A stretch of DNA of 64,000 bases from CAYTGR01 sp964437445 (GTDB lineage Bacteria > Chloroflexota > Anaerolineae > B4-G1 > SLSP01), in contig CAYTGR010000005.1 of assembly GCA_964437445.1 (NCBI GenBank), positions 1 to 64,000 on the forward strand. Reading direction: 5' to 3'. Each line of letters opens with the position of its first letter. The first letter of the stretch is position 1. Below are positions 16,601 through 24,200 of this stretch, one piece after another. A program made the position numbers and the translations under genes. Below the pieces are notes generated by a model that was not told the origin of the DNA, did no database searches, and worked only from the letters and a program-made list of their open reading frames with translations.

Positions 16601-16880
16601 CCCCGATCTCCAACCGGTCGGCACGTGGGAGGGATTTGGATTGGCGTTGGGTAACACGCAGGACGAGGTCGTACTCCACAACCAGGCCGGGGGGATGGTG
16701 GATAGCGTGGCCTGGAACGGCGCACCGCGTCTGGGAGCGATACCTTTCCCGCTGCCAGAGCCGCCCTTCCCGTCAGGCGCGTCGCTCAAACGGTATCCGG
16801 CCTGGGCCGATTACGACGATTGCAGCCGTGATTTTTATATCAGCTTCTCGCCCTCGCCCCGGCTGGTAAGTGGGCCGTAA
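13608..16880 (+). CDS. Secreted lamin-tail-domain / phospholipase D-like protein
   Basis: A 1090-residue exported protein with a signal or anchor helix (about residues 5-25). Lamin-tail-domain (LTD) modules lie near 35-110 (DVVINEVAWMG ... NDEWIELYN), near 325-430, and at the C-terminus (ISEVFINPNGDDANQEWIEL). A DUF11-like beta domain (about 205-310) separates the first two. The centre carries two phospholipase-D-fold halves. The first HKD motif is complete: His611, Lys613, Asp618 in HAKFILVDD. The second, His827-Ala-Lys, has Gln where the Asp is expected, followed by LGSLNGTETSNKANRE. The family includes secreted nucleases and phosphodiesterases. The start at 13608 follows GGAGGTGA at 13594-13601; the in-frame ATG at 13590 would place that site inside the gene. 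Confidence 0.82.
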   Translation: MSNRWVRLLVAAGGGLLSLAALLYAYALPLRARRLEVRMAQAGDVVINEVAWMGTAADYNDEWIELYNTTNQALNLNGWRLRAGSGTPNIVLTGAIPAGGYYLLERTDDTTLSDIPADQIYTGALNNTGDTLTLTDALSQVIDTANGNGGAWAGGTNTPKATMERVEPTAADSDSNWSTNTGLIYNGLDANGQPLTGTPGCRNSVATPAAELLLRGNSLTDTLPGATLTYTLRLRNAGNRLAMDTRITASLAAGITWLTQTAPFSFTLLTPQTLIWEAGNLPISTTYTTFTLVVALDDELSGTIVIPMTATATLQSVETPTIRLYALAPTNYAGSGEAAALINLSPYTATVGGWCLDDSASSANRICFPPAATLPPGEIHWLAENATGFAPVWGFAPQWTTATLTGQWPGFTDDGEAAYLLDASGQVQDVLAYGKGSATQGWTGTAVPYPYAGFGSGQVLYRKLDPTTGRPVTDTDQATDWAQDPADPFNGRKLRYPGWDLETLFFPTEISATAALTIAVAPDGLLPLVTQTIAAARNSLRLEGYTLESIPVYEALQERLQAGVVVTILLESAPAGGLSNEGKWIAQHLHQPPTSTVYFIGKTAARYRYQHAKFILVDDQLALVSSDNFGENSLPSDPKENGTLGHRGFAVVTDQPDVIAALDRLFRLDCDPLHHLDVAPYDSSYAPPEGFVPLPPPDWTTYTAPFTASLVATATHLTVMHAPEHSLRAQDALLGLLGQAGSGDTIAALQMNEPTTWTVGIGEVGLNPRVQALLAAARRGAAVRLLLDDYYEDGKNTATCLYLNGLARTESLSLSCRLANPAGLGIHAKLFLVQTGAEHWVHLGSLNGTETSNKANREVALQMASPAAHGALNQVFEYDWARSHPPYDVHVYLPLVLRDYRGPAQYPLISEVFINPNGDDANQEWIELYNPGPAVSLAGWLLGDAINAGDYGDGRYQFPAGAALLPQQVIVVAACTTNFAAAYGFNPDYEWTNCSPTVPDLQPVGTWEGFGLALGNTQDEVVLHNQAGGMVDSVAWNGAPRLGAIPFPLPEPPFPSGASLKRYPAWADYDDCSRDFYISFSPSPRLVSGP

Positions 16881-16944
16881 ACGCGAACCACAATATAGAC
16901 AGAGAGAGCGGTCTGTCATCGGCGGCCCGTGGTCTGACCGCGCG

Positions 16945-17892
16945 CTATGTGTCCATCGGATTGAAAGAGGGCGGGGGAGTACCCCCCCGCTCCACATCCA
17001 GGCGAGCCGAGATACCGCCGCCGAGCAACAAGATCGCGCCCAGCCATTGCTCCCACGCCAGCCGGTCCCCCAGCAGCAAAAAGGCCAGCGCCAGACTGAT
17101 ACCCAGCTCTGTCAGGTTGAGGATGGCGGTCTGCACTCCTCCCAACCGCTCCAGGCTCAAGAACATCGCCAGCCGCGAGAGGGCCGTCGTCAGGCCCAGG
17201 GTCACAATGGGCCACCAGCCGGCTAAGGTATAGGTCGCCATAGGCCCCCCACCCCCCAGTCGGGCCACGCCCACCGTCAAAGCCATGCCAGTGATAATGT
17301 AAAGGGTCGCTGAAGGCGAAGGGACATCGGCCAGCACCCACTGCCCCATCACCAGATGCCAGCCATACATAGCCGCGGAAGCGATCATCAGCATCACCCC
17401 CAGGTAGTTGGGGGGATTCTGCCTGGCCCAGGGAGCGGTCACCAGCACCGCCCCGCCCAACGAGAGAAGCATCCGAGCCAGAGTTAGCCGGGTGATATGC
17501 TGCCCGGAGGCCGCCAGGAAAATGACCACCCAGAGGGGATAAAGCGCGTTCAACAACGCCGCCCGTGAAGCGTCCAGCCGTCCCAAGCCGCTATAGTAGA
17601 AGAGCGAGCCGAGGCCGTTGATGACACCAACCAGCAGGCAATAAAGCAAATCGCCCCAACGCAGCCGAATGAAGGCCCGCCAGAAGAGGAGATAGAAGCT
17701 CCAGAGCAACAGGGCAGCCACCAGGGTCCGCAGCGTCGCCAGGCTCAGCGAGGTAACCCCAGCCCGGTAAGCAAACTTCCCCAGGATAGGAGCCCACCCC
17801 AATAAAAACGAGGCCAGAAAAGCGCTATAGATGCCTCGCTGCCGGTGCAGGTCCTCTGCGCGCCGCTCCTCATGCCCGCCCACTGTGACCAT
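16945..17892 (-). CDS. EamA/DMT-family transporter
   Basis: A 315-residue membrane protein with about ten predicted transmembrane helices arranged as two EamA repeats (about 25-150 and 170-300). The second repeat contains LGGVQTAILNLTELGISLALAFLLLGDRLAWEQWLGAILLLGG, broken up here as LTELGISLALAFL then LAWEQWLGA, the usual signature of drug/metabolite exporters. The hydrophilic N-terminal 20 residues are poorly conserved in style, so a shorter start is possible. The substrate is unknown. The gene is convergent with the LTD-PLD gene and has no obvious operon partner. Confidence 0.87.
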   Translation of the reverse strand: MVTVGGHEERRAEDLHRQRGIYSAFLASFLLGWAPILGKFAYRAGVTSLSLATLRTLVAALLLWSFYLLFWRAFIRLRWGDLLYCLLVGVINGLGSLFYYSGLGRLDASRAALLNALYPLWVVIFLAASGQHITRLTLARMLLSLGGAVLVTAPWARQNPPNYLGVMLMIASAAMYGWHLVMGQWVLADVPSPSATLYIITGMALTVGVARLGGGGPMATYTLAGWWPIVTLGLTTALSRLAMFLSLERLGGVQTAILNLTELGISLALAFLLLGDRLAWEQWLGAILLLGGGISARLDVERGGTPPPSFNPMDT

Positions 17893-17993
17893 CCCTATGA
17901 CGTTTTTTCATCGCCAGGCGCGCCCAGGGCAAACCTGGGGCCAACCCGGTTGCCGCTTTGCCCGCCCGCTCTTCCATGATATACTTCATACCA

Positions 17994-18491
17994 ATGAACC
18001 GGCGGCAGAAACGCATCCTGATCATCTTTGGGATAGTGGACCTGATCGTGGTAATAGCCCTGGGGGTCACTTTGGGACACGATCTATGGTCGTCGTCCCC
18101 CATCCGCACTGACTTCCTGCCAGCGGCCTGCCCCCAGGGGCTTCTCCAAGCCCTGCCGCCCTCGCTACAACCGGCCGTGGCCTGGACACCAGACCGCCTT
18201 GACCTCACGCTGAATGCCCATTACGCCGCGCCCACCCCGCCGGCCGAGACTCCGCAACTGCTCTGGAAGGCCCTGGACGGCATCGCCGCTATGCTGCGCC
18301 TCGGCTGTCCGGCTCCGGCACAGGTCACCATTCGGCTAACGGCCAACGGAGAGACGATCACGCAATATCACATCGTGCAACTGGATGGTGCCGAGCTCGC
18401 CGCCTGGGCCGCCGGGACCCTTTCCGAGGCCGAGCTGGCAACCCGTGCCGCTTATCGCCAGCTGTCCGGCCAGGTCGACGGAAAACCGTGA
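17994..18491 (+). CDS. Small single-pass membrane protein, unknown function
   Basis: A 165-residue protein that is not recognised. A basic N-terminus (MNRRQKR) is followed by one transmembrane helix (about residues 8-29) and a domain of about 130 residues that would lie outside the membrane. The ATG at 17994 is preferred because ATACTTCAT just upstream resembles a -10 region; a TTG at 17958 in the same frame is the alternative. No Shine-Dalgarno sequence is visible. The gene is divergent from the EamA transporter and convergent with the metallophosphoesterase. Confidence 0.6.
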   Translation: MNRRQKRILIIFGIVDLIVVIALGVTLGHDLWSSSPIRTDFLPAACPQGLLQALPPSLQPAVAWTPDRLDLTLNAHYAAPTPPAETPQLLWKALDGIAAMLRLGCPAPAQVTIRLTANGETITQYHIVQLDGAELAAWAAGTLSEAELATRAAYRQLSGQVDGKP

Positions 18492-18504
18492 CCGCCCCAC
18501 CCTC

Positions 18505-18999
18505 TCAACGGGTAGAGACCTCTACCACCTGCACTTGACGGGCTACCGTGTCCACAATCGCGTAAGTAACCCGCCCAAAGCGCCCCATCAGCTCGCCAGG
18601 GTTCAGAAGAAGAGCGGCCCCTACCCGCTCGTAATGCTGCAAATGATCGTGGCCGTAACAGGTCAGATCGTACATGCCGGAGCGCGCCAGGGCCCGGCCG
18701 ATGCGTGGATAGTGGACGGCTGCGACCCGGTAGCCGTTGAAATCCAGCTCGGCAATCTCCCCATGGATGGTGACATTGCCGACCTCATGCGCGATCTCGG
18801 TCATCAGCCATTTGTCGCCGTCGTTGTTCCCCCACACCACGTGCAGTGGGCCGTGAAAACCCTCCGAGAGCGCTTTGAGGCTGAACGGGGCGCACAAGTC
18901 GCCACAGAAAATCATCGCTTCAGCCTGGGCCATCCCCGGCAAAGCCCGCTCCAGGACCCACAGGTTATCATGCAGATCAGAACAGATTGCCAGTTTCAC
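18505..18999 (-). CDS. YfcE/MJ0936-type metallophosphoesterase
   Basis: A 164-residue calcineurin-like phosphoesterase. The metal-binding motifs appear in order: Asp8-x-His10 in CSDLHDN, GD in FCGDL, the GNNDGD motif and the C-terminal GHDH. Such small enzymes hydrolyse phosphodiesters or phosphomonoesters of unknown cellular substrate. The GTG start at 18999 is supported by AGGAGGCGGA immediately upstream; an in-frame ATG further out would add a Gly/Arg-rich stretch overlapping the next gene. It is the last gene of a three-gene operon with the glycerophosphodiesterase and AAA ATPase. Confidence 0.87.
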   Translation of the reverse strand: MKLAICSDLHDNLWVLERALPGMAQAEAMIFCGDLCAPFSLKALSEGFHGPLHVVWGNNDGDKWLMTEIAHEVGNVTIHGEIAELDFNGYRVAAVHYPRIGRALARSGMYDLTCYGHDHLQHYERVGAALLLNPGELMGRFGRVTYAIVDTVARQVQVVEVSTR

Positions 19000-19019
19000 T
19001 CCGCCTCCTGGAGGCCCGC

Positions 19020-19799
19020 TCAGTGCGCGCCGCTTGCCGCGGGCCGGAGAGCCGCTAACAACCGCTCCGGCTCGTTCGTGATGAGTGCATCCACGCCCCA
19101 CGCCGCCAAACGCGCGGCCAGGGCCGGATCGTCCACCGTCCAGGTGGCTACCCGCAGTCCGCGCCGGTGCGCCTGCTCCACCAGCGCCGGCGTCACCAGC
19201 GCGTGGTGAGGATGGAGCGCCTCATGCGGGGTGAGGGGGGCCAGCCAGCGCTGGCGCAACGGGAGCGGCAACGAGCCATCATAGAGCATCCCGGCCGGAA
19301 TGTCCGGTGCGTAGCGACGAACGCGGCGCAGCGCCAGCGGGTTGAACGACGAGAACCAAACCCGCCCTGTCAACCCCAGCCGTTGCACTAACGCGGCCAC
19401 GGTCGCTTCCAGCCCGCGGTCACGTGGGGAGAAATCTTTGAGCTCAATATTGATCAGCAACCGGTGTCCCACCGCGGTCAGCACTTCCTCCAGCGTGGGG
19501 ACCCGCTCGCCGGCAAACGACGCATGGAAACGCACGCCGGCATCCAGCGCCTTGACCTGGGCCAGCGTCAGGGCCGTCACCTGGCCGGAGCCATCGGTCG
19601 TGGCCTCCACCGTCGCGTCATGGATCACTACCGGGACACCGTCGGCGGTGAGATGGACGTCCAGTTCCACGCCATCGGCCCCCAGATCAGCCGCCAGCCG
19701 GAACGCCGCCAGGGTGTTCTGAGGCGCGGCGTGGCTGGCCCCGCGGTGCGCCACAATCAGGGGCCGTTGATCCCACCATGTATCAGGAAATTTAGCCAT
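19020..19799 (-). CDS. Glycerophosphodiester phosphodiesterase (GDPD family)
   Basis: A 259-residue protein with the complete GDPD signature: VAHRGASHAAPQNTLAAF at residues 17-34, then GADGVELDVHLTADG and VVIHDATVEATTDGSG. The catalytic histidines and the Glu-x-Asp metal ligands are all present. A LLINIELKD segment and an INTWTVDDPA-like C-terminus (RVATWTVDDPALAARL) complete the TIM-barrel. There is no signal peptide, so it is cytoplasmic and would release glycerol-3-phosphate from glycerophosphodiesters. The start codon is three bases after the stop of the upstream AAA ATPase gene. Confidence 0.93.
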   Translation of the reverse strand: MAKFPDTWWDQRPLIVAHRGASHAAPQNTLAAFRLAADLGADGVELDVHLTADGVPVVIHDATVEATTDGSGQVTALTLAQVKALDAGVRFHASFAGERVPTLEEVLTAVGHRLLINIELKDFSPRDRGLEATVAALVQRLGLTGRVWFSSFNPLALRRVRRYAPDIPAGMLYDGSLPLPLRQRWLAPLTPHEALHPHHALVTPALVEQAHRRGLRVATWTVDDPALAARLAAWGVDALITNEPERLLAALRPAASGAH

Positions 19800-19802
19800 G
19801 TA

Positions 19803-21098
19803 TTACAGCTCCACGAAGTAGGCTTGCGCAGCCCGATCAATCAGCTCTTTGCTGAGCAACGGCGGGACGTTCAGGTAGCGAGCAATGTCAATGATTTGGT
19901 CCACCAGATCCCGTGGGTGACAGGCCCGGGGCTGGCGGCGCGTCTTGATGTAATGCTCCTGGATCAGATAGGCCAGCGCCCGGTCGTCCAATTGGATATT
20001 CTTGGCCTGGCAAACCCGGCGGAAAATCTCGCGGTACTCGTCCCAGGTAGGATCGTTCACCTCTATCTTATGGCGGATGCGGCGCAGGAAGGCTTCATCT
20101 ACCAGATCCTTCGGAGCCAGGTTGGTGGAAAAGACAATCAGGACCTCAAAGGGGATCTCTATTTTGCGCCCGGTGTGCAGGGTCAGGAAGTCCATCCGCT
20201 TTTCCAGCGGGACAATCCACCGGTTCAGGAGGTCACGTGGGCGTACCTGTTGCCGGCCAAAGTCATCAATCAAAAAAATGCCGCAATTGGCCTTCATCTG
20301 GAAAGGGGCTTCATAGTATTTGTTGGTAGTATCGTAGACCAGGTCCAGGCCCTCCAAGGTGAGCTCGCCCCCTACCACAATGTAGGGCCGGCGGATGCGC
20401 AGCCAACGCGCGTCCACGCGGGAGGTCTGAGGAGTCTGGTCGGTAATGGGAATATGATTGACGTTGTCAAACACTTTGATGATCTGCCCCTCCACCTCCA
20501 CCGCGTAGGGAATGTAGATATCGCCCTCCATGAGGATGGAACCGATGGCCTCGGCGATGGAGGTTTTGCCGTTGCCCGGGTTGCCGAACAGGAAGATGGA
20601 GCGCCCTGAGTTGACGGCCGGCCCGACCTGTTCAAAGGTGGCCTCGTTGATGACCAGGTGGCCCAACGCCTGGCGCAGATGGCGCTGGTGGACCGTCACC
20701 TCCTTCAGCCCTTGCTGGCGCACCGAATCGTTGTAGACCGCCAGCGGCACCGGCGCCCAACCGGCATATTGCGAGCGTTCCAGAGCATCGCGCGCCATCT
20801 CGCGGCCTTTGGCGGTGAGCACATATTCGTAGGTGGCCTCCGAAAGGCCCCCCGCGCCGGTCCCGCGCACCTCGCACGACTTCTCGCGCTTAAGAAAATC
20901 CAAAATTTGATCCACGACACCGGCAAACGGTAACGCCATCTTTTCCGAGAGTTCGCGTCCCGAGAGATAACTCTCAAAGTAGAGGGTTTTGAGCGCCAGA
21001 TCGGTCAAAAAGCCGATGTTCAGCCCGGTATCGCGGATAGAACGGGGGGCAGCCGGCAGAAAAGGGCTGCTTACCAGACTCGGTTGCTTCTGTGCCAT
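19803..21098 (-). CDS. AAA-family ATPase with N-terminal winged-helix-like domain
   Basis: A 431-residue cytoplasmic ATPase. Residues 25-105 resemble a winged-helix domain (LKTLYFESYLSGRELSEKM ... YVLTAKGREMARDAL). Walker A is GNPGNGKT at residues 172-179, Walker B is GIFLIDDFG near 285, a sensor-1-like VFSTN near 325 and an arginine-rich FLRRIRHKI near 340. A helical lid domain finishes the protein. It has no recognised specific partner; MoxR-like remodelling is the nearest general role. It heads an operon with GDPD and metallophosphoesterase genes, which have no obvious ATPase requirement. Confidence 0.85.
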   Translation of the reverse strand: MAQKQPSLVSSPFLPAAPRSIRDTGLNIGFLTDLALKTLYFESYLSGRELSEKMALPFAGVVDQILDFLKREKSCEVRGTGAGGLSEATYEYVLTAKGREMARDALERSQYAGWAPVPLAVYNDSVRQQGLKEVTVHQRHLRQALGHLVINEATFEQVGPAVNSGRSIFLFGNPGNGKTSIAEAIGSILMEGDIYIPYAVEVEGQIIKVFDNVNHIPITDQTPQTSRVDARWLRIRRPYIVVGGELTLEGLDLVYDTTNKYYEAPFQMKANCGIFLIDDFGRQQVRPRDLLNRWIVPLEKRMDFLTLHTGRKIEIPFEVLIVFSTNLAPKDLVDEAFLRRIRHKIEVNDPTWDEYREIFRRVCQAKNIQLDDRALAYLIQEHYIKTRRQPRACHPRDLVDQIIDIARYLNVPPLLSKELIDRAAQAYFVEL

Positions 21099-21198
21099 AT
21101 CAACCTCCCATCAGTGCTGGGTACAACAAAGCGCAAAATCGTTTTTTCATGCTACTTTCATTATACGCCAGCCCACGGCTGAGACAAGGTAGATAAGA

Positions 21199-21229
21199 TT
21201 TTTGCGGGCAGCATGGCTGCCCGCAAAAA
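21199..21229. repeat. Perfect 14-bp inverted repeat between divergent and ending genes
   Basis: TTTTTGCGGGCAGC (21199-21212), ATG loop, GCTGCCCGCAAAAA (21216-21229). It lies just past the end of the large macroglobulin gene and upstream of the AAA operon. It has the GC stem of a terminator, but A rather than U follows the stem in either direction, so termination would rely on the fully paired A-U base. Confidence 0.6.
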
Positions 21230-21250
21230 CCAAGTGTTATCCCGTCCCTG

Positions 21251-24200
21251 TTAAGGGACCGCGGAAAGTACCTGCAACGTCGTCCCCTCAGTACGGCCCC
21301 AAACCTCAGGGAAATAAAGCTCAGAGGCCGTCGCCGGGAGAGCTTGATAAACACCGGGCACGGCTCCCCGCAACAGGTAAGAGATCCGGTAAGTGCCGGC
21401 CGGCACCTCGCGGGCAAAGAAGACGGCCCGCTCATCGCGCAACTCCTGCTGGTCAAAGGGATTCCACCACGGGCGTGAGTCGGTCACGTTCTCCACCCCC
21501 GGCTCAGGCAAAGCCTGTGCTTCGGTCAACAGGGCCGGGTTCACCGGCTCCATCCCCGCCGGGTAAGGATCCTCCACCGTCAAGAAATAGCGGGTCGCAG
21601 GCACAACCAGGGTCAGGTGAACTTCCACCAGCTCCCCGGAGCGGACCCTGGTAAGCGGCGTACACGGCGGCAACGTTTCCCCGGCCTGTTCCTTGCCCAC
21701 GGCCGGGGTGACGGCACAGTACTCCCGCCGGATGCTGATTCCCCGCGCCTCGGCGGTGACGGTGGCGGCCGGCTGAGACAACGCCAGGTGCGCCGTGTAG
21801 TAGAGACGCCCCTCCCCTTCCCCACGAGTGACCTCCAGCGCATTGATCCGGTCGCGCCAGAGCTGCTCCAGAGACACTTTCACCTCGGCGGGCGTGCTGA
21901 GGGTGGCGGCATCGGCTTGTCCGCTGCTCAACGAAGCCCCGTTGAGCACTGCCCCCCAACGATAGTTGGCCTTGAGTTCACCGCTGGCCGCCATGTAATC
22001 CGACAGCGCCAGCAGCGCCCAGACGGTTTCCTGAGTGGTGGTCCACCCGTCACCGCGCCGGGCCACCATCAGCCAGCGGACTGCCGGGACGAGCAACGGG
22101 TCGTCCGGCGCAAAGCGGGTCAAGAGCGTCACGATGATGGCGGTGGCACGCGTATCGGTGGCCCAATAGGCGGGTGCGACGTCCTCCCAGTGAGCGCCCG
22201 TGGCGCTGGTCACCGCAGCCCCGCGCAGCTGTTCCAGCAACGTCTTGAAGCGTGGATCGGCGGCATCGCGTTGCCCTATCGCCAGTGCCAGATACCCCTG
22301 ACCGGTCACACCCAGGCTCGCCTGCACCGTATAGAGGTCCCCCACCACCCCCTCGGGCCAGGGGTAGGCCCCTAAACCAAGCACGTAAACGATAAAAGCA
22401 TGGGACTGGTTAAGGGCTTTGTTTCTGCCGGCCTGCTCCAACACCGATTGCAGGTAGCGCACGGCCTTATCCAGGGACTCCTGCCGCAGCGGGAAGCCGG
22501 ATTGCCTGGCCGTGATCATACCCAGGGCCACGTAAGCGGTGAGGTAGGGACTGCTGGCCTCGTGCCACCACCCCCACCCGCCGTCCAGGTTCTGGCGAGA
22601 ATAGAGCCGGTCCAGCGCATCGGAAACCCGCAGCTGCAAGTTGGCTTCCAGCGTGGGATCGGCGATGTTCAACGTCCGCAAGGTCCGGTAAGTAAAGACA
22701 TTCGGCAAGAAACGGCTGACAATCATCTCAGTGCTGTCGTAGGGGAAACGCTCCAGATAGGTCAGGGCCCCGGTCAACCCGGCGGCCAGGGAGGGCTCCA
22801 GTCGCACCGTCAGGGTGCCGGCAGTAGCCTCCGCCGGCACGAACAGCGCCTCGGCCCGGCTGCCCGCTTCATCCAACACGCCCGCAGTCCCCATGACATC
22901 AGGGGTCGCGTAGCGGTAGATGAGCAAAGCCCCATCCTCAGCACGTCCCAGCGGCGGGCGCGTGCGATCAGCGTAACCGCCGCCCTCCGCGGTGAACGTG
23001 AGCACCGCCAGATCGCCACCGGTGTCGGGCACCTGCACCTGCCAGGAGACACGCACCCGGCCCCCCGCCGGAATGGTGACCGTTTGGGTAACCGGCTCCT
23101 CTACCGTCACCCCTTCGGCCAACAGACTGGCCGCCACCTCCAGGTCCTGGTCGCTGTTGTTGTGCACAACGGCGGCCAGTTCCGGGCGGTCCCCGCCGAT
23201 CAGGAAACGGGGCGTCACCGGTCGCACCAACAACGGCTGGCTGACTACCAGCTCCGCCGTGGCCTGGCCAACCCGGGTGTCGGCGGTCACCGCACGCGCG
23301 TCCGCCACCCAGGTTGTCAACGAATCGGGCAACGGAACCTGCACCTGGGTTTGACCAGTGGTCCCGGTGCGCAGATGGGCTTCCCAGAAAGCGGTATCGG
23401 GAAATTCACTGCGGATTTCTGACGGGCTGGCCGGTCCGCCGCCCCCACCGCCGTAACCGCCGGCCAACATCTGTTGCATCAAGAGGGTGGCCTTGGCCTG
23501 GAGTGCGGCCAGGTTAGCCGACACCCGGTTGAAAAGCAAGAGCAGCCCATCCCCGGTCACAACGCTCAAGGGGCGCTCGGCGTAAAAGCCTTCCACAATG
23601 GGCGACGAGTTCGGATCGCGCAACGCCAAAACCGCTTTGTCAACGACGGCTAACGCCACCTCGGCATCCACCGTCTTCCCCTGAGCATCCACGGTCCGCA
23701 CCGTCAACACCGCCGACTCGCCGGGCGCATAGGCCGTCGTCCGGTCAGGGGTGACTTCCACTTTCAGCGTTTGGGCCACCGGCTCCACGGTTAGCTTCAC
23801 AAAACCGATCCGGATGTCGGGCACGGAAGTAGTGGCGTCCACGCCCTTGACCACCACAAACGAGACGTAAACGTTGGGCACATACGCCTCGGTGATCGGG
23901 ATCTCCACCAATGGATTGCCGGTGTCGGCCACGAACTGGCGTACATTCAGAATGCCGCCCCGCTCGACCGTCATCAACACCCGGAAAGGCGGCGCGAAGG
24001 GGGTCGGTAACAACACTTTAGCCGTATCCCCAGAGCGATAGCGTTGAGCGTCGGCCACCGGCGTGACCTCGCCCTCCGGCAGCTGCCAGGCGGCCGTCTC
24101 CGGGCCGCTCACCCACAAGGCGGTCTCCGAGCGCACCAGGTGCCCATCGGCATCAGCGGCCGAGGCCAGGACGACATAGGATCCACTGCGCGGCGGTGTC

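Noticed and set aside
21199..21229. Intrinsic terminator
   Set aside because: The stem is strong, but A residues rather than U follow it on both strands, so it is listed as an inverted repeat.
22400..23422. Open frame antisense to the macroglobulin gene
   Set aside because: It overlaps well-conserved A2M and toroid coding sequence, has no ribosome-binding site and encodes a Gly/Gln/Arg-rich composition typical of antisense frames.
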